Positions 42,718 to 50,608 of a DNA stretch of 64,000 nucleotides are shown here, one piece after another. Position 1 is the stretch's first letter. Each line of letters opens with the position of its first letter. The position numbers were made by a program, and so were the translations under genes. This DNA is from Lachnospiraceae bacterium. GTDB taxonomy: Bacteria; Bacillota; Clostridia; Lachnospirales; Lachnospiraceae. Below the pieces are notes generated by a model, which made no database searches, had not been told where the DNA came from, and worked only from the letters and a program-made list of their open reading frames with translations. The stretch covers positions 124,001-188,000 of the forward strand of contig CAJTCV010000008.1 in NCBI GenBank assembly GCA_910574805.1. The letters are read 5' to 3'.

Positions 42718-45501
42718 ATGAAGAAGAGTAAGAAGATTCTGGCAGGCTGCATTTTGATGTGGTTTTTGTGTCAGCAGGCAGTTGCAGGAAAGATCTTTGA
42801 CGAGTCCGTGGCGGTTCCTTACGAGACTTTTCGGGCATCCCATACGGTGGAAGACGCCACATTGTTCATCGGCACCTATCTGATTCATGTGCAGGCTCTG
42901 ACCGATGAATTGTACGAAAAAGCCAAGGAGAGCGCTTCGGATTCCAGTCAGATGAATATTTATTACAAATCGGAGCTGGCATCCGGCGCCTGGATGGACA
43001 TCACCGACGCAGGCGGACTCTCAGATCTCGCGGGACAGGGAACGGTGGTGGAGGAAAGCGAGATCTTTCCGCTGTGGGTGACCTGCTATACCGGTTCCGA
43101 CGGCATCACCAGAGATGCCAGAGACGATCATGTGATTGATATTTTCAGCGAGCCGTCTCCCTATGACCTTTACAGCCTGGCGGAGCTGGAGCCCATCAAG
43201 ATTCAGTACAGTAATGTGTTTTCCCCGGAAAGTGAGGGGGTGGACCGTTATTATTATAAGAAGCTTCGGGATTTTTTCAGTCTGGATCTGCAGAACGAGA
43301 TCACGCAGGAATGTGATCTTCAGCTTCTGGGGCTTAAGGGCTGTTATGAGAGCCTTCGCGCTTCCGGGAAAAATGAGCTGGCAGAGATTGTCAGCAAGCT
43401 GATGAGCAGGATAGATTCCAGGAGAAGGGCGGAGATCTTCTCCAGACTGTCCCAGGTGGACGGCAACGAACTGAGCGTCCTGCAGGATATCTGTTCCGGA
43501 TCACAGTTTTATAAAAAGAAAGACAGTGAGGAGGACGAGGAAAACGAGGATGGGGAAGACCAGGAAGAAGAGGAAGAGGAAGATGACGACGACTATGACG
43601 GAAAGCAGTTTGTGGAGAATTCCGCAGTTATAGACGCCATCGGCACGGCGATCCAGAATTGCCAGGAGAGCTATATCAAGCATGCCGGAAATGTGCTCAC
43701 AGAAGGCGACACGGTTCTTAAGAACGCAGAGTATGAGAAAAGCATGGCGGCGGTGGAGATGGCGCAGGGAGGCTATGGAAGCGGGATGGAAGCGCTGCTT
43801 GTGGAACTTACCCATCTGTATCACCTGGAGGAGGACGTGGTGGCGGATGCCGACGCGGAGCTTTCACTGCTGGACAACGAGCTGCTAAGTCAGGCGGACC
43901 TGAAATACGCGCAGCTGCTGACCGAAGGAGCCGGAAGCGCTTATCAGACAGCGGCGGCGAACGGTTCCAGCCAATCGGTGAAAAATCAGGTGCTGGAAGA
44001 TCAGAAGGCGAAGACCGACGCGGCGAGGCTGGAGCTTCAATATCTTTTGCAGTCGAAATCCAAGCGGCAGCCTTCCGGGGAAGCAGCGGCCTTTCTCTAT
44101 CAGAGGATCGAGCACGCGGAAGCACTCTATGGGCAGATTAAGGAGGATGACTATCAGTCGAAGGCAAGAGAAAGCATCGACGCGCATATTCTCTGGCTGA
44201 AAGAACTGGCCCGCTCTGTTGAGGAGGAAGACGAGACTTTGGAATCTAACCTGCAGAGGCTGGAGAAGAAGAAGACCGGGCTTTTAGAGGAACAGACCAA
44301 AGCCATGGACCAGAATGATCTGAGTACGGTGAAAAAATATGATGTCCTGATTGAGCAGGTGGACCGGGAGATCGAGGCCGAGGAGCAGAGGCTTCAGGCG
44401 ATTCTCACAAGCGCCTCCAGTTCTGCGGCGGAAAAAGCGAGGGCGGCGAACCAGACGGGCGAAAGTTCTGTGTTGAACAATATTAACCAGATCAAAGACG
44501 CGGTGCTTCTGGAGATTGCTGAGGGAAATACAGAGAATCAGGAAAGCATCATGAAAAAACTTAACGCCTTGTCTGCCCTGGGAGCGGAGAGCGCCATCGC
44601 GGAGATCTGGGACAAGATGCGCGCCTCCGGCAACGACTTTCAGGAGGCGGAGAAGCAGGCGGAGCAGGCCATCCTGGACAGCCGGGAAAGCAGTTTTCAT
44701 GACCGGTACGGCGGCGCGGGCGGTACCGGAGGCGGTGGAAGCGGCGGGGCGCAGGCCGGAGGAGAGACCGGCGCAGGCACGGATACCTCACCCGGGGGAA
44801 GCCCGGGAGGAAACGCTTCCGGCGGAGCCGGAACGTCGACGGGCACAGGTAGCGGCGGAGCAGGGACCGGTGCAGGCACGGACGGCAGCGGAGCCGGGAC
44901 AGCGGCAGGCACAGGTGGCGGAGCCGGAACAGCGGCAGACGGCGGCAGCGCCGGCGAAGAAGACCCGGCGGCTTTGGTCGAGGATGCCCTGGGAGCGCCT
45001 TTTGACGAACTGAATGACCGCCAACAGGCGGCGGCAGTGACGGTCCTTCACCGTATGGGACAGTCCGGGAATCAGCGAGCGGCGCAGACGGCGGACACCT
45101 GGCTGAATATGTGCGTCCGGGAGGGAAACCGGTATGTGTTCCAAAAGCTGAAAAGGGAGGCGGAAGAATACCTTCCGCTGCCGCTGATTGCTTCCTGCAC
45201 CGGACACCGCTATGTGTACAGTGACTCCAGGACGGAGGTGACGCTGTCGAAGAAGCTTTCGGTCTGCCGTTTCCAGGTGTATCGGGATGAGGTGCAGCTT
45301 TTGGACGGCGTGACCGAGAAGCTTTCCGGGGCTGTGAAGGCCCAGGGCGACTGTCCCTATCTGTCAGAGGAAGATGCCCGGCAGTATTTTGACTGTGAAG
45401 CCGAGTACATCGATGGGACGGAGTACGGGATCTGTCTGGGACCGAAGGAGAGCCGCCTTGTAACATCCATCGAAGAGACGATCAGGGAAGGGAGGAATTG
45501 A
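42718..45501 (+). CDS. large secreted coiled-coil protein with acidic and Gly-rich linkers
   Basis: The 927-residue protein has a signal peptide (MKKSKKILAGCILMWFLCQQAVAG), a folded N-terminal part (about 25-265), an acidic run of about 25 Glu/Asp (268-292), a long helical Ala/Glu/Gln-rich region (about 310-660), a Gly/Ala/Thr/Ser low-complexity linker (about 664-745) and a C-terminal alpha/beta domain (about 760-925) whose end recalls copper-amine-oxidase-type stalk domains. It looks like an extended cell-envelope stalk. It immediately precedes the CIS cap gene (2-base gap), tying the envelope genes to the CIS operon. No family is assigned for the main body. Confidence 0.6.
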   Translation: MKKSKKILAGCILMWFLCQQAVAGKIFDESVAVPYETFRASHTVEDATLFIGTYLIHVQALTDELYEKAKESASDSSQMNIYYKSELASGAWMDITDAGGLSDLAGQGTVVEESEIFPLWVTCYTGSDGITRDARDDHVIDIFSEPSPYDLYSLAELEPIKIQYSNVFSPESEGVDRYYYKKLRDFFSLDLQNEITQECDLQLLGLKGCYESLRASGKNELAEIVSKLMSRIDSRRRAEIFSRLSQVDGNELSVLQDICSGSQFYKKKDSEEDEENEDGEDQEEEEEEDDDDYDGKQFVENSAVIDAIGTAIQNCQESYIKHAGNVLTEGDTVLKNAEYEKSMAAVEMAQGGYGSGMEALLVELTHLYHLEEDVVADADAELSLLDNELLSQADLKYAQLLTEGAGSAYQTAAANGSSQSVKNQVLEDQKAKTDAARLELQYLLQSKSKRQPSGEAAAFLYQRIEHAEALYGQIKEDDYQSKARESIDAHILWLKELARSVEEEDETLESNLQRLEKKKTGLLEEQTKAMDQNDLSTVKKYDVLIEQVDREIEAEEQRLQAILTSASSSAAEKARAANQTGESSVLNNINQIKDAVLLEIAEGNTENQESIMKKLNALSALGAESAIAEIWDKMRASGNDFQEAEKQAEQAILDSRESSFHDRYGGAGGTGGGGSGGAQAGGETGAGTDTSPGGSPGGNASGGAGTSTGTGSGGAGTGAGTDGSGAGTAAGTGGGAGTAADGGSAGEEDPAALVEDALGAPFDELNDRQQAAAVTVLHRMGQSGNQRAAQTADTWLNMCVREGNRYVFQKLKREAEEYLPLPLIASCTGHRYVYSDSRTEVTLSKKLSVCRFQVYRDEVQLLDGVTEKLSGAVKAQGDCPYLSEEDARQYFDCEAEYIDGTEYGICLGPKESRLVTSIEETIREGRN

Positions 45502-45502
45502 T

Positions 45503-46099
45503 ATGGCAGATTATCCGATTATTGCAGATGTCAGTTCCTACATCGTCCGGACGCTTCGTCAGAAGATGTGTCCGGAGCCCATCCCGTCTCCGAATAATAT
45601 AGAGATCTCTTCCCCGGCGGATCAGGATGTGGATTATATCCTGGGCCTGTATCTGTACGATATCCGGGAAGAGAGCGATGTGACCCAGCAGCCCTTTATC
45701 CAGAAGGGCCGGGTACAGCTGCAAAGACCGCCAAGACCATATGGTCTGTACTATATGGTATTTATCAACGGCTCCTCCCAGATGGGGTTAAAGGCGCCGG
45801 ATATACAGAAGATCATCGGAAGAGTGGCACAGATTGTCAACGACAACAGTTCCGTTCTGCCCAATCAGCTGCAGTCCTGGCTGGACACCCAGGAACCTCC
45901 CATTGTACTGTCTCAGGCGAAGATAAGTTTGGAGGAGAAGGTTCGGGTGTGGCAGGCGATCAACAAGCCGTATCAGATCAGTCTGTTTTATAAGGCGGCG
46001 CCTGTATTTTTGTCCAGCGAAGTGGTGATCAACACGCCCCGCGTGGTGGATGCCAGTTTTGGACTGCATCTTACAGGAGAGGAAGGAGGGGATGGGTAG
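45503..46099 (+). CDS. DUF4255 (Afp16/Pvc16-like) CIS terminator/cap protein
   Basis: The 198-residue protein matches the DUF4255 family, which includes Afp16 and Pvc16, proteins that cap the distal end of the tube and set tube and sheath length. Recognisable parts are the N-terminal VSSYIVRTLRQK, LGLYLYDIREE, and the PPRPYGLYYMVFINGSS strand pair. It is the first conserved CIS structural gene. GGGAGGAATTG lies before the ATG. Confidence 0.85.
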   Translation: MADYPIIADVSSYIVRTLRQKMCPEPIPSPNNIEISSPADQDVDYILGLYLYDIREESDVTQQPFIQKGRVQLQRPPRPYGLYYMVFINGSSQMGLKAPDIQKIIGRVAQIVNDNSSVLPNQLQSWLDTQEPPIVLSQAKISLEEKVRVWQAINKPYQISLFYKAAPVFLSSEVVINTPRVVDASFGLHLTGEEGGDG

Positions 46100-46102
46100 C
46101 AG

Positions 46103-46840
46103 ATGAATGCATCTGTGATTCGTTTCCGGCTGGATCTGCTGGTCCGGCTGATCGACACGACCACCGGCGGGTCCGTGGAAGAGAGGAACGTCCGTTTTTT
46201 CAGAGATGGGAAAGTGGTCCGCCCCGCCACGAGGGGAGGCGGCAACTATGTGTTTTTGAACTGCGGACGGGAGGACTTCGAGCTGGAAATCCGGGTGTAT
46301 GGATACGATCCCTTCCGGATGTCCGTACGGTATGAGACGCTGGAGGATGCGATGCCCGTCATCGAAGCGTTTCTGATTCCGTCAGAGAACGGGTCAGGAG
46401 GGTATCCGGTGCTTGGCCTTTCCGGCCGCCTACCGGGTATTCAGTCCATACAGGCGGTAAATGTAAATGCGACCTGCTGCTGTATCAGCGGATTTGACGA
46501 GCGAAGGCGGATCATGAAGTTGTTCGGCGTGCATCGGACGGGCATGGATGGCATCTATTACGGTCTGATTCATCCGGACAGGCAGGATTACGAGCCCTTT
46601 GCGATCCAGAAGGCGGTCGGGAAAGACTCGGTGAAGATCGACCATCCGCTGAAGGAACCTTTCTCTGTGAACGCGCCCATTTCCAGGATTATTTTTGGAA
46701 ATGTGACGGCAGAGGGAGATTATTGTATCCGGGTCCGGGATGACAGGGAGCGTCTCGTTCATCTGGTCCGGTATGTGGTAGAGGACGAGGCGAGATTTCG
46801 GATGGTGGATTTTCGTCGTCCGGAATCCGGACTTTTGTGA
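46103..46840 (+). CDS. CIS-locus beta-rich protein of unknown function
   Basis: The 245-residue protein starts 3 bases after the DUF4255 stop. The N-terminal 90 residues (FRLDLLVRLIDTTTGGSVEE, FLNCGREDFELEIRVYGYDP) look like a carboxypeptidase-regulatory or Big-type beta sandwich. The remainder contains an unusual CCCISGFDERRRI and is unassigned. Position between cap and PAAR-like genes suggests a small structural part. Confidence 0.5.
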   Translation: MNASVIRFRLDLLVRLIDTTTGGSVEERNVRFFRDGKVVRPATRGGGNYVFLNCGREDFELEIRVYGYDPFRMSVRYETLEDAMPVIEAFLIPSENGSGGYPVLGLSGRLPGIQSIQAVNVNATCCCISGFDERRRIMKLFGVHRTGMDGIYYGLIHPDRQDYEPFAIQKAVGKDSVKIDHPLKEPFSVNAPISRIIFGNVTAEGDYCIRVRDDRERLVHLVRYVVEDEARFRMVDFRRPESGLL

Positions 46841-46851
46841 GGTGAGAGACG

Positions 46852-47241
46852 ATGGCAGAGATGATAGCGACCGGGGCGTCGGCGGTGTGTTCTTTTGGAA
46901 CCGCGCCGGGGACCATAAACGCGACTTCCCAGGCGGCCTGCCTGGTGGAGGGCAAACCGGCGGCGACGATTCAGGATGCCCAGCCGGCCAATATCACGCC
47001 CTTTGGGATGTGTACTTCGCTTCTGAATCCCCAGGTGGCGGCAGCCACAGCGGCGGCTATGGGCGTACTCACCCCTCAGCCCTGCATGCTGGTGCCCGCG
47101 GGTACCTGGACGCCCATGAAGCCGGGAGTACTCCTCGGCGGTCAGCCGTGTCTCACCCGGGACAGCACCCTTATGTGCAGCAACGGAGGAGGGATGATCA
47201 GCATCACCGTTCCAGGCCAGATGAAGGCCGTGATATCATAA
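46852..47241 (+). CDS. PAAR-like (DUF4280) spike tip protein
   Basis: The 129-residue protein resembles DUF4280, a PAAR-like family that sharpens the spike of T6SS and CIS particles. It has an N-terminal VCSFGTAPG and ends with the cysteine-containing GQPCLTRDSTLMCSNGGGMISIT, plus several conserved Cys (AACLVEG, CTSLLNP, QPCMLVP) that may bind metal at the tip. It could also be the place where an effector attaches. Confidence 0.85.
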   Translation: MAEMIATGASAVCSFGTAPGTINATSQAACLVEGKPAATIQDAQPANITPFGMCTSLLNPQVAAATAAAMGVLTPQPCMLVPAGTWTPMKPGVLLGGQPCLTRDSTLMCSNGGGMISITVPGQMKAVIS

Positions 47242-47256
47242 TAAGAAACCTGAAAA

Positions 47257-47389
47257 GTAACTATTCAGCACAGGTCGAAGCACTTGCTGCTGAGACCGTA
47301 AGAATGCGATTCAAGAGTGCAAAATTCTATTGCCGAAGGCGATCTTAAATGGATTTTGCATCGTAACTGTGAAGGTACTGAACAGTTAC
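47257..47389 (+). repeat. full MITE-like element (family 2)
   Basis: About 133 bases bounded by GTAACTATTCAGCA (47257-47270) and TACTGAACAGTTAC (47376-47389), which are inverted copies of each other with two differences. Inside, TGCAAAAT (47318-47325) pairs with ATTTTGCA (47353-47360) around TGCCGAAGGC. A shorter hairpin GTAACTG/CAGTTAC (47363-47389) forms the right end. There is no transposase frame; it is a non-autonomous or REP-like element. Confidence 0.7.
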
Positions 47390-47399
47390 CCTGAAAACA

Positions 47400-47420
47400 G
47401 CATCGGGAAGATGCGGAACT
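47400..47420 (+). repeat. minimal family-1 element before the sheath gene
   Basis: GCATC (47400-47404), loop GGGAA, GATGC (47410-47414), then GGAACT (47415-47420) and AAGGAG before the sheath ATG at 47440. It keeps only the outer stem and tail of the longer copies. Confidence 0.7.
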
Positions 47421-47439
47421 TTAATTAAGGAGAGTAAAT

Positions 47440-49143
47440 ATGGCAGAATATTTTACCCCCGGGGTATATGTGGAAGAATATGATCATTCTCCCCGGAGCA
47501 TCGAAGGCGTCGGTACCAGCACCGCCGGTTTTATCGGTTTTGCGGAGAAAGGACCGGCTGTGGGAGCACCGTCTCTGGTGACCAGCTTCAAGAGCTTTAC
47601 CAGACAGTTCGGCGGATTTTTGAGTCAGTTTACCTACGGAGAATACCGGTATCTGGCCAACAGCGTGGAGCAGTTTTTCATCAACGGCGGAACCAGATGT
47701 TACGTGTCCCGCGTGATCGCGCCGGATGCAAAGGCGGCGAAAAAAGAGCTGGGAATCCTCTCCATCGAGGCGGCCAGCGAAGGAAAATGGGGCAACCGGA
47801 TTCAGATCTCCATGGATACGGTGACCAAACGAAAGATGCAGCTCATTGCTCAGTCGGGCAGCGGCTACATCGCCAAAACGGTGGAAGGTTTCCGTGAGGG
47901 GGATCTGGTGGTGGTCGGCGGCGAGTACAACCGTATTGCCACGATCTACGACAACAGCGTTACCTTTGAAAATCCATTTGAGAAAGAGGTCGTGGACACC
48001 GGCATCATCCCGAAGACAGTGCTCTATCTGGTGACGGTGGACGTGAGCATCCGCTATAACGATGAGGTGGAAAATTACACGGAGTTAAGCTTCAATCAGT
48101 CCTCTCCGAATTATATCGGCTCCCGGCTGTCGGGCAGCGAACTGGTAAAGGTGACCGTTGGTCAGACTGAACAGATCGGAAATCCGGTGGAGGAAGTGTT
48201 CGGAAAGGGGAATCCGGGCGGCATCCTGAATCTGGAAGGCGGCTTTGACGGAACCATGAACAAGGTGACGCCTGCGACTTTTATCGGTACGGACGAAGGT
48301 CCCGGCAAACGCACGGGAATTCAGTCTTTCCTGGAGAACAGCACAGTCAGCATGATGGCGATTCCGGGCATCACCGATCCGGAAGTGATCGTATCTCTGG
48401 TGGCGCACTGTGAGAGTCTCAAGAGCCGGATCGCGGTTTTCGACATGCCGGGAGATCTGTACAAGACGAAGGACCTGATCGAATACCGCAATATCATTGA
48501 TTCCAGCTATGGCGCCATGTATCATCCCTGGATTCAGGTCTTTGACCGGTCCTCCAACAAGAGCGATTACATACCGCCTTCGGGAGCGGTGCTTGGAGTG
48601 TATTCCAGGACGGATATCAACCGGGGCGTGCACAAGGCGCCCGCCAATGAGATCGTGTTCTGTACCGGCCTGAAGGTGAATTATACCAAGGCGGAGCAGG
48701 ATGTCCTGAATCCGGAGGGCGTGAATCTGATTCGGGCGATTCCGGGACAGGGAATCCGCGTGTGGGGCGCGAGGACGGCCAGCAGCAACAGCGCGTTCAA
48801 GTATGTCAATGTCAGAAGGCTCTTTATCTATGTGGAGGAGAGCATCAAGGCAAACACCAACTGGGTGGTATTCGAGCCCAACGATACGGCACTCTGGCAG
48901 AGAGTCAGCCTGACCATCTCTTCCTTCTTGGACAGCATGTGGAGAACCGGTATGCTGGCAGGTTCCACGCCGGGAGAGGGTTATTTTGTGGAGATCGGGC
49001 CGTCTACAATGACCAGAGACGACATTATGAACGGCAGACTGATCTGCAATATCGGTATCGCACCGTCGAGACCGGCGGAGTTTGTGATCTTCCGAGTGAC
49101 GCAGCATACGGCGGAAGCCGGCGGGGGAGAAGAGACGGAGTAG
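47440..49143 (+). CDS. CIS contractile sheath protein
   Basis: The 567-residue protein matches phage tail sheath (gpFI/Afp2-4) proteins: N-terminal YFTPGVYVEEYDHSPRSIEGV with TAGFIGFAEKGP, a variable middle, and the conserved C-terminal YVNVRRLFIYVEESIKANTNWVVFEPND and FFVEIG-like GYFVEIGPSTMTRDDI. Subunits wrap the inner tube and contract to drive it into a target. Only one sheath gene is seen, while Afp/PVC have three. Confidence 0.95.
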   Translation: MAEYFTPGVYVEEYDHSPRSIEGVGTSTAGFIGFAEKGPAVGAPSLVTSFKSFTRQFGGFLSQFTYGEYRYLANSVEQFFINGGTRCYVSRVIAPDAKAAKKELGILSIEAASEGKWGNRIQISMDTVTKRKMQLIAQSGSGYIAKTVEGFREGDLVVVGGEYNRIATIYDNSVTFENPFEKEVVDTGIIPKTVLYLVTVDVSIRYNDEVENYTELSFNQSSPNYIGSRLSGSELVKVTVGQTEQIGNPVEEVFGKGNPGGILNLEGGFDGTMNKVTPATFIGTDEGPGKRTGIQSFLENSTVSMMAIPGITDPEVIVSLVAHCESLKSRIAVFDMPGDLYKTKDLIEYRNIIDSSYGAMYHPWIQVFDRSSNKSDYIPPSGAVLGVYSRTDINRGVHKAPANEIVFCTGLKVNYTKAEQDVLNPEGVNLIRAIPGQGIRVWGARTASSNSAFKYVNVRRLFIYVEESIKANTNWVVFEPNDTALWQRVSLTISSFLDSMWRTGMLAGSTPGEGYFVEIGPSTMTRDDIMNGRLICNIGIAPSRPAEFVIFRVTQHTAEAGGGEETE

Positions 49144-49470
49144 GGTTACTTTTCTGAGGGGACCTGGATCCCCGAATGTTATGGGTACCCGGACGCCCGA
49201 CTCATGCAGATATTCCTTCCGGACCCCGCGGGAGTTTATGCCCCGAAGGAGTACTTAGTGAAAGAACGCAGCGGTATGCCATACCCCGGAGGGGTATTTG
49301 AATCTCCGAAGGGGTCATTGGGCACGTAAGTGCCTGATGACCGGCACCCTTTAATGGGTCTTGCAGGAACATCTGCATGATTCAGGCTGAGAGTTGGCAG
49401 ACGGTGGAAAAGTAACAGCGGAGATAGATATTAAAAGATTGAATGATGATAGATAAGGAGAGATGAGAGA
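49144..49470 (+). other. 327-base structured spacer between sheath and tube genes
   Basis: No coding frame with a ribosome binding site was found. The stretch is rich in short inverted and repeated GC blocks: GGGGACC/GGATCCCC near 49158, CCCCGGAGGGG and ATCTCCGAAGGGGTC near 49285-49320, and GGGCACGTAAGTGCC near 49320-49334. The tube ribosome binding site (AAGGAGAG) ends the spacer. It may form an RNA structure that protects or separately controls the tube message, since tube and sheath are needed in near equal, high amounts. Confidence 0.5.
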
Positions 49471-49965
49471 ATGGCGACGTATGAGAACAGTAAGGGGCTT
49501 GCCTATCCTTTGACGAAGATGAATTTCCTGGTGACGGTGGACGGGGTGTCGGGGACGGCGGCGTTCAGTGAGGTGACGGGCGTGGAGGCGACGGTGGATG
49601 TGATTGAGTTCCGCCAGGGCAACGCCAACAGTCTGGCTCCGGTGAAGATTCCGGGGTTGGTGAAGCATGGGAATGTGACGCTGAAGATGGGATATACGCT
49701 GGACAGCGCGTTTAAGACCTGGGTGCAGGAGTGCGTCAGCGAGGTCAGAGGGGAAATTCCCCGCAACAATGTGCAGATTGAGATGATCGATATCAACGGG
49801 GGAGCGCCTCAGGCGCTGGCGACGGCGATCACGGGCACCAGAGTCTGGGTGCTGACCAATGCGTGGGTGACCAAGTACAATGCGCCGGATCTGGATGCGA
49901 AGACCAGTGACGTGGCGATTGAGAGTGTGGAGATCGCGTATGAGGAGTTGGTGATTCCGAACTAG
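49471..49965 (+). CDS. CIS inner tube protein
   Basis: The 164-residue protein matches T4 gp19 / Afp1 tube proteins: NFLVTVDGVSGTAAFSEVTGVEATVDVIEFRQGN, KIPGLVKHGNVTLKMG, and the C-terminal ESVEIAYEELVIPN. Six-fold rings stack to form the inner tube that carries cargo. The codon usage is plain, with many GCG and GTG codons. A strong hairpin follows the stop. Confidence 0.95.
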   Translation: MATYENSKGLAYPLTKMNFLVTVDGVSGTAAFSEVTGVEATVDVIEFRQGNANSLAPVKIPGLVKHGNVTLKMGYTLDSAFKTWVQECVSEVRGEIPRNNVQIEMIDINGGAPQALATAITGTRVWVLTNAWVTKYNAPDLDAKTSDVAIESVEIAYEELVIPN

Positions 49966-49973
49966 AGTTAGCG

Positions 49974-50004
49974 GGCCCGGACGCTTTTTTCAGGCGTTCG
50001 GGCC
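49974..50004 (+). promoter_or_regulatory. strong hairpin after the tube gene
   Basis: GGCCCGGACGC (49974-49984) pairs with GCGTTCGGGCC (49994-50004), 11 bp with one G-U, loop TTTTTTCAG. The 3' side is ATAAGG, not a T tract, so it probably stabilises the 3' end of a tube message or attenuates rather than terminates. Confidence 0.6.
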
Positions 50005-50023
50005 ATAAGGAATACAGAGGGTA

Positions 50024-50389
50024 ATGATGGAGACAGTATATGATTTTACGCTGCCCAGGGGGTATCTGGACAGTGCGGGAGAGGTTCACAGGAGGGGGAA
50101 GATGCGGCTGGCGACGGCGGGGGATGAGATCAGCGCTACCAGGGACCCGCGGGTGCTCAGTAATCCTTCTTATCTGACGATTGTGGTGCTTGGGAAGGTA
50201 GTCACGGAGCTGGAGGGCGTGGAGATGGTGACGGCGAATCTGATCGAGAAGCTGTTCACGGCGGATCTGGCGTTTCTGCAGGATATGTATCAGCGGATCA
50301 ATGACATCGAGCCGCCGATGATGGAGACCGTCTGTCCCGACTGCGGGAAGGTGTACAAGGTGCCGCTAAATTTTACAACAGGGGGATAA
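50024..50389 (+). CDS. tail-assembly (gpG-like) protein, zero-frame product
   Basis: The 121-residue protein lies between tube genes, where many CIS and phage tails encode an assembly chaperone. It has VYDFTLPRGYLDS, RKGKM-like RRGKMRLATAGDE, ISATRDPRVLSNPSYLTIVVLGKVV and a final CPDCGKVYKVPL with a CXXC pair. Close to its 3' end the codons AAT TTT, preceded by A, form the slippery heptamer A AAT TTT (50368-50374). A -1 slip there would fuse it to the DUF6760 frame, giving about 188 residues, as with lambda gpG and gpGT. Confidence 0.78.
   Translation: MMETVYDFTLPRGYLDSAGEVHRRGKMRLATAGDEISATRDPRVLSNPSYLTIVVLGKVVTELEGVEMVTANLIEKLFTADLAFLQDMYQRINDIEPPMMETVCPDCGKVYKVPLNFTTGG
50368..50374 (+). 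promoter_or_regulatory. candidate -1 ribosomal frameshift site
   Basis: A AAT TTT fits the X XXY YYZ slippery pattern in the zero frame of the assembly gene. An SD-like AAGGTG lies 5 bases upstream, and AAAGCT (50388-50393) / AGCTTT (50408-50413) can form a stem about 14 bases downstream. The shifted frame continues TAC AAC AGG GGG ATA AAG CTG into DUF6760. Confidence 0.5.
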
Positions 50390-50391
50390 AG

Positions 50392-50589
50392 CTGTATCCG
50401 GAGGAAGAGCTTTACCGGGAGATGGCGTTTATCTCGTATTATTTTCACTGGAGCAGCGAGGAGGTCCAAAGGCTGGACCACAAGGTCCGAAGGAGATGGT
50501 GCAGTGAGATCTCGAAGATTAATCAGAGTCTGTCCCCCGAAAAGAAGTCCAGAGAGAAAAGCATTCTCGACATGAAAGCAACGCGTTAG
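50392..50589 (+). CDS. DUF6760-like CIS protein, frame without standard start codon
   Basis: The frame encodes LYPEEELYREMAFISYYFHW, then SSEEVQRLDHKVRRRW and CSEISKINQSL, which I recognise as DUF6760, a small family encoded in CIS loci next to tail-assembly genes. No ATG, GTG or TTG precedes the conserved region; the first ATG (50422) would cut off its first ten residues. Either CTG at 50392 is used (AGGGGG lies 6 bases before it) or the frame is reached by -1 frameshift from the upstream gene. Coordinates start at the CTG. The stop is TAG at 50587. Confidence 0.65.
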   Translation: MYPEEELYREMAFISYYFHWSSEEVQRLDHKVRRRWCSEISKINQSLSPEKKSREKSILDMKATR

Positions 50590-50608
50590 ACAGGAGAGGT
50601 TATAGGAT

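Noticed and set aside
46842-47348. Plus-strand frame of 168 codons overlapping the PAAR-like gene
   Set aside because: Its product is Gly/Arg-rich without family pattern and shares the locus with a clear DUF4280 frame having its own start.
49974-50004. Hairpin after the tube gene as an intrinsic terminator
   Set aside because: No T tract follows the stem; genes continue in the same direction within 20 bases.
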